A DNA stretch of 64,000 nucleotides, taken from the NCBI GenBank assembly GCA_036346375.1, contig CM070508.1, positions 16,052,852 to 16,116,851 of the forward strand, written 5' to 3'. The notes below the pieces were generated by a model. It did no database searches, was not told the origin of the DNA, and was given only the letters and a program-made list of their open reading frames with translations. Below are positions 45,049 through 56,045 of this stretch, piece after piece. This stretch comes from Guadua angustifolia (Eukaryota > Streptophyta > Magnoliopsida > Poales > Poaceae). A program made the position numbers and the translations under genes. The first letter of the stretch is position 1; every line of letters begins with the position of its first letter.

Positions 45049-46229
45049 TAACTCTATCGAGCCTCTAGCCTAAGGTATCTTTACATAAGCTATGACTATG
45101 ACTGATTACTAAAAAAAGACCTATATTAAACGTCTAATCACAAACAGTTCCAATAAAAAACCATATGTGCTAATCTCATATCACATACGGTATAGAAACA
45201 TATGTGATATGAGCTTAGCACAGACGGTAGCTCATATCACAAACGATTCCTTATGATAAAACTGGAACCGTTTGTGATAAACTAAATGTTTGCATTCAAA
45301 TAGATAGAAAATTCAAATAAATGTTTGCATGATTTTTTTTCATATTTTTCTCAATTTTATCTAGCCTCAAGAAACCATTTCATAGGTGGTTGAAAAGGAT
45401 AAAAAATTTCAGTCAAAATTTAGGGTTCCTAAAATATACCAGATTTCAAATTTAGTTTTTTAATTTCGGTCAGATTTCGATCGAAATTCTAAAATCTCGT
45501 TGAAATTTTAGATTTCGGACGCCCCCAAGATGTGGTCCGACAACAAAATTTGAAACATTTCCCCTGATTTATTTTATTTTTTTCAATTATAAGAAAGACG
45601 CGTCACGCACGTCCACACACGCGAGTATGTTTTCTTAGCACACCCCTAGATAGAGGATGTTAGAGATAAATCCAGGATCTCACAAAATTTCTACTACTCC
45701 GCATTCACATGTGTGTATGGTTAGCTAACGCACAATTGTGTGTGATAATAATCTATAATAATATAAAAAGCATCGGATTGAAATTGTGCAATTAAATCTG
45801 GATGATACAGAACATCTTAGCTATTTATATTTTTGATCGGAGGGTTCGTATTCAGACTTCAGAGTTACCTGGCCTAAAATTACTCTAACGCAATTATAAC
45901 ACAATGAAAAACCAGATCTAATACCGTCTCTCCTCTCTACAGCAATTAATCATGCACTGAAAAACCTCCCCTCCTCTAGTACCGTTGGTATCACCGTACC
46001 AAATCAAAATCTAAGAGATACCAGAATTTATACGAAGACTAGTTCAATGTCCGTGCGTTGCTATGAAAAATAAAATTAATAACGAAACATAAAGGTCAAG
46101 CAATAAAAGAAAATTATGCTATAAGATCAAACATCTATTTCTCCCGATTACAAAAAATTTTATGGTTCCTCCTCCGATATGAATAAAAACCAAATATATT
46201 GTACATAGTACATAAGACATCCATGAAAT
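45049..46229. other. Spacer with a possible CACTA-like palindromic remnant
   Basis: At 45130-45290, short inverted units of the type ATCACAAACGGTTCC/GGAACCGTTTGTGAT resemble CACTA subterminal repeats, but no TIR was found. The rest to 46229 holds no recognised feature. Confidence 0.35.
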
Positions 46230-46640
46230 AACTTTTTAAGAAGGCAACGTATCCAGTACAATTAAAGTTTTGGTGAAACCACGGTGCAACCCTACTAAGA
46301 AAAGTTTCAAAAAATTCTGAAAAAATCATGAATGTACATCTCAGCTTACCCCATCTACATATAAAATTTTATGATCAAATTATGTCCTATGCTAGAAGTT
46401 ACAAAAAAGACAAATTTGATCATGAACAGGAACTATTCCTGTTCATAATCAAGTTTGTCTTTTTTATTACTCTTAGCATAGGACGAATTTGATCATGAAA
46501 TTTTATATGTAGATGGGATAAGCTGAGATGTACATCCATGATTTTTTTTAGAATTTTTTGAAACTTTTCTTAGTAGGGTTGCACCGTGATTTCACCAAAT
46601 ATTTAATTGCACAGGATACGTTGCCTTTTAAGAAATCACT
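46230..46640. repeat. Long fold-back repeat, about 200-bp arms, 3-bp loop
   Basis: The arms are centred on GAACAGGAA-CTA-TTCCTGTTC (46424-46444) and extend to about 46230 and 46640. The outer arms carry GGCAACGTATCC and its complement, and inner motifs include TTTGGTGAAACCA-type ends shared with the element at 13538-13896. A transcript would form an almost continuous hairpin. Confidence 0.85.
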
Positions 46641-46641
46641 T

Positions 46642-47139
46642 TTCATATTTCTAATTGTTCTTCTGTAACACAAGATCTTTCTCAATAATTCTAATATGTA
46701 CTTCCACTTGGCTCTTGAGTTAGGCTCTTAGCAAGTAAATCTCATTATTTGCACGCACTTCTTTCATTCTACTCCATTATTAATGCAGAAATTGCTAGTG
46801 AACTTTATCTGCTTGCAACAGGCTTTGCGCGTCTGTGAGTTTTAAGAATGCTTAGTATCCTTTTTAAGTTAATATAATCAACAAATACTGACATTGTAAG
46901 GTATAAAAAAATTTGAGTAGTTAAAAGGTGTATAAGCCTACAAGCGAACTAAGTAATATGGTCCACAAAAATAGGATAAATTCTTATATAAAATACAAAC
47001 ATACCAGATGAAATTCCTAAGAACAACTTGGTCACTGCATAAAAGTGTTGGCACCATTCATGTTCACATTGCTAAGAACAAGCATCACACACAAGATTAA
47101 CATGTCTCTTCATCATGTCAAATAAAAAATTAATATCAA
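46642..47139. other. AT-rich spacer
   Basis: No coding or repeat structure recognised. Confidence 0.35.
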
Positions 47140-47645
47140 AAAATTAAATGGCACCTAAGAAACCTAGCCTTCCATGCAGGCTCCTCACTTTTACAAACGA
47201 ATCCACTCTTCATATACAATTTTTGTACTACTTCAATATGGATGGCAACATGGACACACATATCTATTATGCCTTGAACAATTTCTTGTCTGAAGTTAGA
47301 TGTCCTGAGATTCAGTTCCTTGTAGGTGAACCGTCGGTTCTCAAATACATTTGATGTGCCTCGAGGGCTATTAAGCCTTGAGTTGTTTGCCATCCATGTT
47401 TTTGAAATCAACCACATCTTATATGAACAAACAGAATGTACTTTTGTGAATACAGATTTGGTTCCCTTGATGAAATCTTACCTTGTTTTTTCTCATTCAA
47501 CGATGTAGAAGAAGAATTGCTGCCACAAATAGTAGAGTTGCTACAGCTATTGAAACAATTCTCGCAATGACAAGTGCTCTGTTGCTTTCTTTTTTCCCCT
47601 AGCTTGCAAGTAGAAGCACCATTATCACATAATTTCACATTGTTA
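47140..47645 (-). pseudogene. Receptor-like kinase fragment (transmembrane and juxtamembrane exons)
   Basis: Two minus-strand pieces. The first (about 47640-47510) reads LCDNGASTCKLGEKRK and then, one frame over, a hydrophobic helix IVSIAVATLLFVAAILLLH. The second (about 47400-47280) reads SPRGTSNVFENRRFTYKELN. This pairing is characteristic of malectin-like LRR receptor kinases just before the kinase domain. The kinase glycine loop does not follow, and no extracellular or kinase exons were found nearby, so it is an isolated fragment. Confidence 0.6.
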
Positions 47646-48504
47646 TCAGTCCTAGTATCGGAGAAACAAAATCTGAATTAATTAAATTTACTGACAAAAT
47701 TAGGTAAATGAACTTGTTTGAGCCTAGGAGAACTTTTTTTATTCCTCATCCACTGAAATCCTTTAGGAAAGATTGCAACATTCTTCTAAAAAAACCTCTT
47801 TGGATTAAATAAACTCCAAGATCATACATCTTTTGGCAAAAAGAACAAACTCTAACCTATTTCCAGCAAGTGATGTTATAAAGTATCAAGTTAGCAATGC
47901 AAGCATAAACCTTAATGAAGAGATCTATTTTGGCGCTTTTCCAGTTGAACTTCAGGACTCATCCACTTATTTTGTTGCTTGGCAATCACTACTGAAACCC
48001 AGTACATGCTGAATATCTGATGCCATTTATTGTTAAGTGAATTCAGATGAAAAAGATTACTTACAGGAATTTGAGTGATAGCATTTGTACAAACAAGTAA
48101 TCACAATAATCTGTAACATGTTTACCTCGTCTCATAAATCATAGTAGTTTCCTAGAAAGGGAGAAACAAAACAAGTAGGAAAGGAAAATTGGTCTGCGGT
48201 TCAGTTTGTCCCTTTTGTCTTTTTTTCACATAACAAAATGCTTCTATTTGAATATCGATGTTGATAAAAAATAAAAGAAAAGTAGCCAATGTTCAACAAT
48301 GTATCTACACCGTAGCTCTTGAGATACGCATCAATCTTAACTCGATTGCTAATATGCCAAATTTTATAACTTACAAAGAAAGAAGCGGCAAAAATTTGAA
48401 GCGATACATGCGAGTTAATCGGATCTAGCATACTAAGAAGAAGAAAATCCATTGCTTGTTAACCGAAGATTACCAGCGGAGGAGGAGTGAATTAGCTAGT
48501 CGTT

Positions 48505-49118
48505 ACCTTCTCCATGGTCGCTGCGCATGGAGCACGAAGAAGATGTACTTGATGAGGTGATCGAAGTGGCGTCGAGAGGATGATCTTTGAGGATGCCGAC
48601 GAAGTCCTCCTCGCGAAGTCTGGCGGGGTGATGGGCGAGAACAAGCATCTGTGGCGGCGTCTCGAGGGCACCGTGAGCGATGCCCAGCGATCGGTAACTC
48701 AGCGGCAAAGATTCGCAACGTGGTGAACTCTGCGGCGCCGCTCATTGCCCGCGACACCGAATCGCACCAAGAAATGGCAGATTATTTGCATGTTCAGATC
48801 GGTGATACAGACTTATATATACACAGATCGATCAGAAACAAACAGACCGTCGAGAATGTCTCTGTTCATGCATGTTCGTTCATATTATACATACATACAT
48901 ACATACATTCACCGATCACACGCTAGTACGTTACGTACCATGGGCTTGCGGTGCTTCATCTTGTAGGCCCAGCGCGTGAGGCCCCTGTCATCCCCGGCGC
49001 CGCCGGCCACCTGGAGCTCAGCCGCCGCCTCCTCGTCCGTCAAGCTCCTCTCGTCGACCGCCACGACGGCGGCGGCGTTCACCTGGATCACGACGTCGTC
49101 CGGCGGCTGGTGCTCCAT
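48505..49118 (-). pseudogene. Potassium transporter (HAK/KUP/KT) N-terminal fragment, unit 1
   Basis: Exon 1 runs from ATG 49118 to 48939 (60 codons, MEHQPPDDVVIQ ... KMKHRKPM) and ends at a donor GTACGT. Exon 2 starts after an acceptor near 48735 and holds SYRSLGIAHG, then REEDFVGIL and a run resembling the second membrane segment before DHGEGN. In HAK transporters these correspond to the first membrane helix region (YQSLG..YGD) and the conserved ADDHGEG. The GTSPLY motif is damaged and the frame shifts. No later HAK exons were found to the left. HAK proteins import K+ at the plasma membrane. Confidence 0.65.
48887..48909. repeat. (CATA)n microsatellite in HAK unit 1 intron
   Basis: Five CATA units on the plus strand, just inside the intron after exon 1. 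Confidence 0.85.
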
Positions 49119-50186
49119 CGCTCGCACCAAAGCGATCCTAGACCGACGGCGATGGAGCGAGAGTGCGATGTGAATGCCAAGAGACGCAGAGGGACGTGCG
49201 CGTTCGGAAGGGTTTTATGCCGTTCAGGCTCCCGGGCTTATAGAGGGGCTTAGTTAGTTTGTTAATTAGTTAGTGCGCATGCGGTTTGCACTCGTTAAGC
49301 TAGCAATCTATGATTAAGCGGGCCCAATCATGTTAACTAAGAATCTAAAAATTAACTGAGCTTGTTAATTCCTTCCATTACTAAAACAGACGCCGTATTG
49401 TGTGCATACTATATTGTGTGCATGCTTATAGAGGTGGGTTGGTGGTGGAGAACGGACGCATCACCACCAACTCAAAATTAGAAGTAGTAGAGATAAACTC
49501 CAAGATCATACATCTTTTGGCAAAAAGAATAAACTCTAACCTATTTCCAGCAAGTGATGTTATAAAGTATCAAGTTAGCAATGCAATGCAAACCTTAACA
49601 GAAGAGATCTATTTTGACGCTTTTCCAGTTGAACTTCAGGGACTCATCCACTTATTTTGTTGCTTGGCAATCACTACAGAAACCTAGTACATGCTGAATA
49701 TACTGATGCCATTTATTGTTAAGTGAATTCAGATGAAAAAGATTACTTAGAGGAATTTGAGTGATAGCATTTGTACAAACAAGTAATCACAATAATCTGT
49801 AACATGTTTCTCGTCTCATAAATCATAGTAGTTTCCTAGAAAGGGAGAAACAAAACAAGTAGGAAAGGAAAATTGGTCTGCGGTTCAGTTTGTCCCTTTT
49901 GTCTTTTTTTCACATAACAAAATGCTTCTATTTGAATATCGATGTTGATAAAAAATAAAAGAAAAGTAGCCAACGTTCAACAATGTATCTACACCGTAGC
50001 TACTGAGATACGCATCAATCTTAACTCTGATTGCTAATATGCCAAATTTTATAACTTACAAAGAAAAAAGCGGCAAAATTTGAAGCGATACATGCAGTTA
50101 ATCGATCTAGCATACTAAGAAGAAGAAAAATCCAGTGCTTGTTAACTAGAAGATTACCAGCGGAGGAGGAGTGAATTAGCTAGTCG

Positions 50187-50565
50187 TTACCTTCCCCATG
50201 GTAAATGCATGGAGCACACGAAGATGTACTTGATGAGGCTGATCGAAGTGGCGCCCAGAGGATGATCTTGAGGATGCCGACGAAGTCCTCCTCGCGAGGT
50301 CCGGCAGGTGATGGGCGAGAACAAGTATGTGGCGATGTCGAGGTCACCATAGGCGATGCCCAAAGAATGGTAACTCAAAGAAGAAAGACATCGCAGCGTG
50401 GTGAACTCTGCAGCGCCGCTCATTGCCACGCGACACGAATCGCACCGAGAAATGGCAGATTATTTGCATGTTCAGATCGGCGATACATAATTATATATAC
50501 ACAGATCGATCGGAAACAAACAGACCGTCAAGAATGTCTCTGTTCATGCATGTTCGTTCATATTA

Positions 50566-50601
<36 letters not shown>

Positions 50602-50833
50602 TGTATGTATGTCCGGTTGTTCACCGATCCTGCGCTTCGTATATTACGTACCATGGGCTTGCGGTGCTTCATCTTGTAGGCTGGTGAAGGCCGGCGCGTG
50701 AGCCCTGTCATCCCAAGGCCGCCGTCCACTGAGCTCACCGCCGCCTCCTCGTCCGTCAAGCTCCTCCGATCGACCGCCATGCGGCAGCGGGCGTTCACTG
50801 GATCACGACGTCGTCCGGCGGCTGGTGCTCCAT
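50187..50833 (-). pseudogene. Potassium transporter (HAK/KUP/KT) N-terminal fragment, unit 2
   Basis: Duplicate of 48505-49118. Exon 1 begins at ATG 50833 but loses frame after MEHQPPDDVVIQ. Exon 2 (50420-50187) is in one frame here and reads LSYHSLGIAYGDLD, SPITCRTSRGG and ISLIKYIFVCS before PWGR, which makes the HAK similarity clearer than in unit 1. Still a pseudogene. Confidence 0.65.
50572..50612. repeat. (TATG)n microsatellite in HAK unit 2 intron
   Basis: About nine TATG units on the plus strand at the place where unit 1 has CATA units on the same strand, so the repeat is inverted between copies. Confidence 0.85.
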
Positions 50834-51210
50834 CGCTCGCGCCAAAGCGATCCTAGACCAACGGCGACGGAGCGAGAGGGCGATGTGAACGCCAAGAGAC
50901 GCAGAGGGACGTGCGCGTTTGGAAGGGTTTTATGTCGTTCAGGCTCCCGGGCTTATAGAGGGGCTTAGTTAGTTTGTTAATTAGTTAGTGCGCATGCGGT
51001 TTGCACTCGTTAAGCTAGGAATCTATGATTAAGCGGGCTCAATCATGTTAACTAATAATCTAAAAATTAACTGAGCTTGTTAATTCCTTCCGTTACTAAA
51101 ACAGACGCCGTATTGTGTGCATACTATATTGTGTGCATGCTTATAGAGGTGGGTTGATGGTGGAGAACGGACGCATCACCACCAACTCAAAATTAGAAGT
51201 AGTAGAGATA

Positions 51211-52080
51211 ATAATAAAAGATAAAAAATTAAAAGATAAAGATACCAATTTAATACATCTTGATACTTTCTCGATATTGCAAATTTTGTTATCTCTCAGA
51301 AAAAAGTTCACTGGAAAGGACGGTAAAAGGCCTCGCCGAATCAACACGACGAACTCACCTCTTCTCCCCGCATCAACGACTCAGGCGACTGCACCTCTCT
51401 CCTGCCTCGGGCGACCGCAGGAGAAATCGATTTGGGACATAGAAGAGTTGTCAAAAGATCAAGGTGCGTGTTTTTCCTGTTGTTTTCTTTCATCTGTTCC
51501 AGCCTATTTCCTTCTCATAGGATTAAAGAAGGATGGCAAACTGCAATCACATGGTGGAATTTAGAATAGGAAAGCAACCACAAGACGATTTAATTGACTT
51601 GGGGCTTACAACAGTTGCCACAAGATCAAGGTGTGTGTCTTTCCTGTTGCTTTCTTTCTTTCATCTGCTCAGATGCGAAGTCTGGATTGTCTGTTAATAT
51701 GGAAGATATACCAGTGTCCGCCCCTCTCCCTCTACAAGGTTGGATGCCTATGTTATTTTCAGGTTTGATCAATTTTTCGTTTGTGTACACAAGGTACCGA
51801 TTTCTTTATCCTCTTAATTTTCCTAATTGTTAGGATCCTGTGAGATACAGGGACTACCTGTTGGAACTTGGGAGGGAGAAGATTTGTATCATCAGAAGCT
51901 GCCACCACACGAGGAGTATGTTTCAGTTTCTATTGTGCTTTTGTCTGCACTCTCATTGCCACTGAACTGGTCATTTATGCTTGCTACCGGTTTTTGTCTT
52001 ATCAGAGTTGGGAGCAGGAATTACAAAACCACGGTATTTGAAAAGTGAGGCATGTGATGTTGAAATAATTGCGGTATAAG
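51211..52080 (+). other. Region with splice-like signals but no recognised protein
   Basis: Plus-strand segments flanked by donor- and acceptor-like sites (AAG|GTGCGT near 51467, AAG|GTGTGT near 51629, CTGCTCAG near 51669, TTGTTAG near 51830) and short open pieces such as GLPVGTWEGEDLYHQ. The phrase AGATCAAGGTGYGTGT is present twice (51459-51475 and 51620-51637). It may be a decayed gene; I do not recognise it. Confidence 0.3.
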
Positions 52081-53560
52081 CAATTTATTAAGATATTAAT
52101 CCCAAGTGAACATAGAAACCATGAAACAGAGTAGCACATGTTGATACTTTGAAACATGACAATAGACAAAATCATAGTCCAGGAACATATGATCACAGGT
52201 ATGAGCATGTTCATTGCCATGAGTATCAAAGAAAACATACCAACTAGCATAAAGCTCAAGTTATTTATTTTAAAGTGTTCTCAGATGTTAGGTAGCCAAA
52301 GGCCCTCCTCGCCATGGGGGACGAGTAATAGACTAGCTTATGACAACCTTACCTCAATAACAGTTTTAATACTTGAGAGATTGTAGGCAAATCTACTCAC
52401 TTGCTAATCTTACATGCACAGGAACAGTGAAACAACCAAACAAGCTTACTGGACAGAATATACCAAGCCTGAATCAAACATGCAATTGGACAGAATACAA
52501 TGAACCAGGGCTAAACAATACTAGATAGAGTAATATTACCAGTAACAGCCGCAAGAACAAGGGCATATGATAGAACAGCAAGCAATAATTTCACTAACTA
52601 AGCATATAAGAACAGGATAACAATTGAGCTCATCAAGTATCTATATCAAGTGTAATTGACTACCAAGATTTGTTGTCACAAATAGTCTATTTCAGTCCCA
52701 AAATCCTCACTAAACACTATATCCACATGCAAGGTCCCTAAGCCAAATATTTGACTAGCCCCTTTGCATTCACAAAGAAGGCAGCAAGCACAGAGCATGA
52801 GAATACTTACAATACACTGACTGATCGACAGTGTAAAAGAGGCTAGGCACGTCTAAGACACTGACCCAGAAAACAACAACGCCCTGTAATGCCATAGTCC
52901 TCGCAGGCGAAGGTCTTTGGAGATACAAAGCCAAAAATCCTCTCGGTGGGGCAATTCACCTGAAGACTTGAGATGCAGCGCAACCACTCAGGACCACAGA
53001 ATCAACCCTTCGGCCGTAAGGGATGAACAAGCCGAGCGCCAAGAACAGACCACATAAGTCTAGTATCCAGCGCAAGCAAATCAAACCGAAAAGAACCACA
53101 AGCAACCGGCTCAAGAGGGCAGAAATAGTTCTACGACAACTGGAGGTTCCTGTCTTGTGCAGCTTCTAGAATCAACACGCAAGAACCCTAAGCTTCAAGA
53201 TCTAACTGAGATTCAACTAGGGTTACACGCGAATGCGGTCATCCACAAGTTGAATCAAGCACAGATCGAGCCAGGGAGAGCCAGAGATTACTAGAAGCAC
53301 AAGACACTACAAGAACTCCAACCAGATTGTGTGAAATTCGGATCGAAGATGGGAATTTGATTGATTTCACCGAGAGAGCAGACTGCGGAATATAAAGGGT
53401 CTCGGGAGGTGATGAAGGGCAACCGACGCCACACCGGCCGCGCGCAGCTGCCGCAAACGAAGCGCCAGACGACGCGGTAGATGCCGACGCAGCCTCCAGA
53501 TCCATGCGATGCGGGCGAAGCCACCGCCTCCTCCCCATGCGCAAGTCCCTCATCCGCCGT
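52081..53560 (-). other. Sequence related to the CACTA leader intron, with a GC-rich putative first exon
   Basis: Blocks at 52250-52326 and 52650-52830 resemble 33820-33890 and 35090-35235 inside the CACTA element (for example TTTGTTGTCACAAAT, ATGCAAGGTCCC and a donor-like GTAAGTATT in the same order). A GC-rich stretch at 53240-53560 has open frames but no recognised domain, and a TATA-like AATATAAAG lies at 53391. It may be a CACTA remnant or the donor of a captured leader. Confidence 0.4.
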
Positions 53561-53936
53561 TTTCATTGCTCACTCGGTCAAAGCAAAGGCAACACAGAGC
53601 TGCCTATTATTTTCCTCCACTGGCTGGGCCGACAGGTTGGCCTGGCCGCATGAGCGGGCCGGCCCAGTTGTCCTACCGATTTTTTCCTTTAGAAATTTGG
53701 AGGAAAACTCAAATTTACCAACATGTGATGTGTCAGATGATTCTTAAGACACTTTGCGTATCATGTGGTAATCCATCAGCACCCAGTGGAGGTCTTTGTA
53801 CTGGAACGTAAAGGCTAGATAGCTTAATCTTCAGATGCTTAGTATGTCCAGGTACATAAGAACTAAAATGTCATGAAATTATCTAATGACTTCCGCGGAA
53901 TAGCTACTACAGTCGTGGGATCTAGAATAACAGTTA

Positions 53937-54319
53937 GGCCCTGTTTAGAAGCAATGTATTTTCATAGTTTCTAGGTAATATCATGGTTTTTAAGAATATC
54001 ATGGTATTTTATAACATAAGGTGTTTGGTTACCATAGCAAAAACTCTGTATTAAAAACTATGGTTTGGTAGATACCATGGTATTTTTGGAGCATTTGAAA
54101 CTCCACTCCAATCCAAAGTTTTCATGGTTTTGGCTAGCTTCTTGCCTATTTCCACTTAAATGCCATGGTTTGTGATGTTACATCCAAACAGTTGATAGTT
54201 CCAGGGAATACCATAGTTTCAAAGGAGTTTGGTAAAACCATAGTATTCATGACAAAACAATTGTAAACTATAGTATATCAAAATTATAGTTTTGAAAAAT
54301 TATGTTTCTAAATAGGCCC
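53937..54319. mobile_element. Tourist-like MITE, 383 bp, target duplication TTA
   Basis: The left end is GGCCCTGTTTAGAAGC and the right end, reverse-complemented, is GGGCCTATTTAGAAAC. TTA flanks it at 53934-53936 and 54320-54322. The interior is rich in CCATGG/ACCATAG motifs and non-coding. Type and target site fit PIF/Harbinger-derived MITEs. Confidence 0.75.
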
Positions 54320-54429
54320 TTACTTTCTGTAAAGACTTAAGGAATGGCCATATACCATGTTACAAATTTCCAAGGCTCTAATCTTATGTCAAAGATGAGG
54401 ATGTCTCAGTCTTTGCCTTTCTCGAGGAA

Positions 54430-55010
54430 GCCAACTGGATAGAACATTTCAATTTACCCCTTTCACAGGAAGCTTATGCTAAATTTGAAGAACCGTAGAA
54501 TCTCTAGGGAAATTTTAATCTCAAACTACAAATGATCAATGAGCATATATTTGGGGACAAACCTTTTACAGATCGAAGAGATATTATAATCATCAGTTTC
54601 AAAATATATATACTCCTTCACCCTTTAAATGGATTTGGCAAAGCAAGTGTGTACCTAAGCTAGGGTCTTCGTTTGGCTTCTATTACAAGATTGGCTAAAC
54701 ACAAAAACTATGCTGCTCCGTAGAAATTGGTTAATGATAGAAGAAGCTTCACAGAATTTTGGAACACATTTCTTTATGTGGATTTCCATCATCGCTTCAT
54801 GGTATATTTGGAAACAATAGAATAAAAAGATCTTTGATCAGATTAATCCTTCTATTGATAACTGGAAGTGTAGTTTCACTGAAGACATCACTCTAAATCA
54901 CTCTAAATTTGCAGAATGAAAAGCATTATTACACCGCTTGTAATTTCTTGGCTAAACTCATTGTAATTCTGCTCCTTTCTATTTTTGTTTTTGTATATTT
55001 TATTTGTTAA
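54430..55010 (+). pseudogene. LINE 3' remnant (RT-associated zinc-binding region)
   Basis: Plus-strand pieces read LGTNLLQIEE-type sequence, then, across frames, SPFKWIWQSKCVPKL (about 54615-54660) and IASWYIWKQ.NKKIFDQI (about 54790-54850). This is the pattern of the C-terminal zf-RVT region of plant LINEs. It ends in T-rich sequence. It is unrelated in detail to the LINE at 42505-45034. Confidence 0.55.
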
Positions 55011-55164
55011 TATAACATAGTAAGAGCCTCTTCTACTGTTTTCCTATCAAAAATAAAAACTATATAACTAAATAAATTGACCGTGGATACTTTACCATGC
55101 TTTGATTTTAAACTATTGGGAACAAATACAAAAACCTATTGTAACAAAAGTTAAACATTGTTGC

Positions 55165-55358
55165 TGTTGGATTATTTGGGCCAAGCCCATTTAATTGAGA
55201 CAATAAATTCTAGAAAATCTCAAAAGCCCATCTCATGAGGAGGCATGTGTACTAACAATAGTACTACATTGCTAGTCTAAAGTGGTGAACACTAGTTTAT
55301 ATAGTGGAGTGTGATCCACCATGGTAGAACCATGTAGGAGAAAGGGAGAAAGAATACA
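55165..55358 (+). repeat. 5' LTR of Copia-1 (part matched by the 3' copy)
   Basis: Contains a TATA-like TTTATATAG near 55294 and ends, as far as the pair can be compared, at AATACA. The true LTR probably continues rightward into CACGCTCGCC. Confidence 0.8.
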
Positions 55359-56045
55359 CACGCTCGCCTCGCCTCGCCGGGCTCGGGGCGGGGGGCGCAG
55401 GCGTGCGGCACCTACGTGAATGGTTCGCCGAAATCCGGTTCAGAGCCTTGCACAAACGCAACCTCCTTTTACAGTTTATTCTTTTGCTACTTGGGATCGT
55501 CGCGGTTGCAGTATGAGATAAGGACTCCGTAACAGACTCCGATCGTGGCACGTCTTCGAGTCGTGTTGATTCACGCGATTCGAGTAAGTCTACTCCGTTC
55601 AAATGCTTGGCGTGCACCAAATAACAGGAGAGCAGTCTCGAAACCATCCGTCCTCAAGTTCTTGCACTGGGAGAGGACGAATAAGGTTTTTGGGAAGCAC
55701 TCGGCGTGACTGCTCACGATCTGCTTCCTCTCCGTTCGTGATCTGCATCGTCTTCTACGTCGTCGCAACGGGGTCCTCGGCTTCTCTCCACGTCTCCGGT
55801 TCTGTTCAACCAGATCGGTACGTTTCAATGTCTCCGCTATTTCCAATCTTGTTGCTACTATTTTATAGTATATTAGAGAGACATATGTGTAGATTGATTA
55901 CATGCATGGCTGCAATATACTTGTGTTTAATGCGTAGGCTTCACAATCAGTTTGTGTTCATGAATTATCTTCTGTTCGATTTATACCTGAAAGTGCTAAT
56001 TTATTCAGCAATCCAAAAACCTTATCTTAGGCACTTTGGTTTATC
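55359..56045 (+). other. Copia-1 leader (rest of 5' LTR and untranslated region)
   Basis: No coding region is recognised. It contains an intron-like donor GATCG|GTACG near 55815. No TGGTATCAGAGC primer site was found, so the primer-binding site is degenerate or another tRNA is used. Confidence 0.4.

Larger units (their letters stand above)
47809..51210. repeat. 1.7-kb tandem duplication carrying HAK fragments
   Basis: Unit 1 is 47809-49492 and unit 2 is 49493 to about 51210. Both start ATAAACTCCAAGATCATAC and both end with GGTGGAGAACGGACGCATCA and then AGTAGTAGAGATA. Each unit carries non-coding DNA, a HAK-type gene fragment and its 5' flank. Differences are concentrated at CAG/CTG positions and in the HAK exons. 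Confidence 0.9.

Noticed and set aside
49400..49687. Plus-strand 95-codon frame crossing the tandem-duplication junction
   Set aside because: It exists only because two copies are joined there; the corresponding sequence in unit 1 is not open in the same way and no domain is seen.
53239..53566. Protein-coding gene on the minus strand
   Set aside because: Two overlapping frames of about 100 codons with no recognised domain and no clear exon partners; kept only as an unexplained GC-rich stretch.
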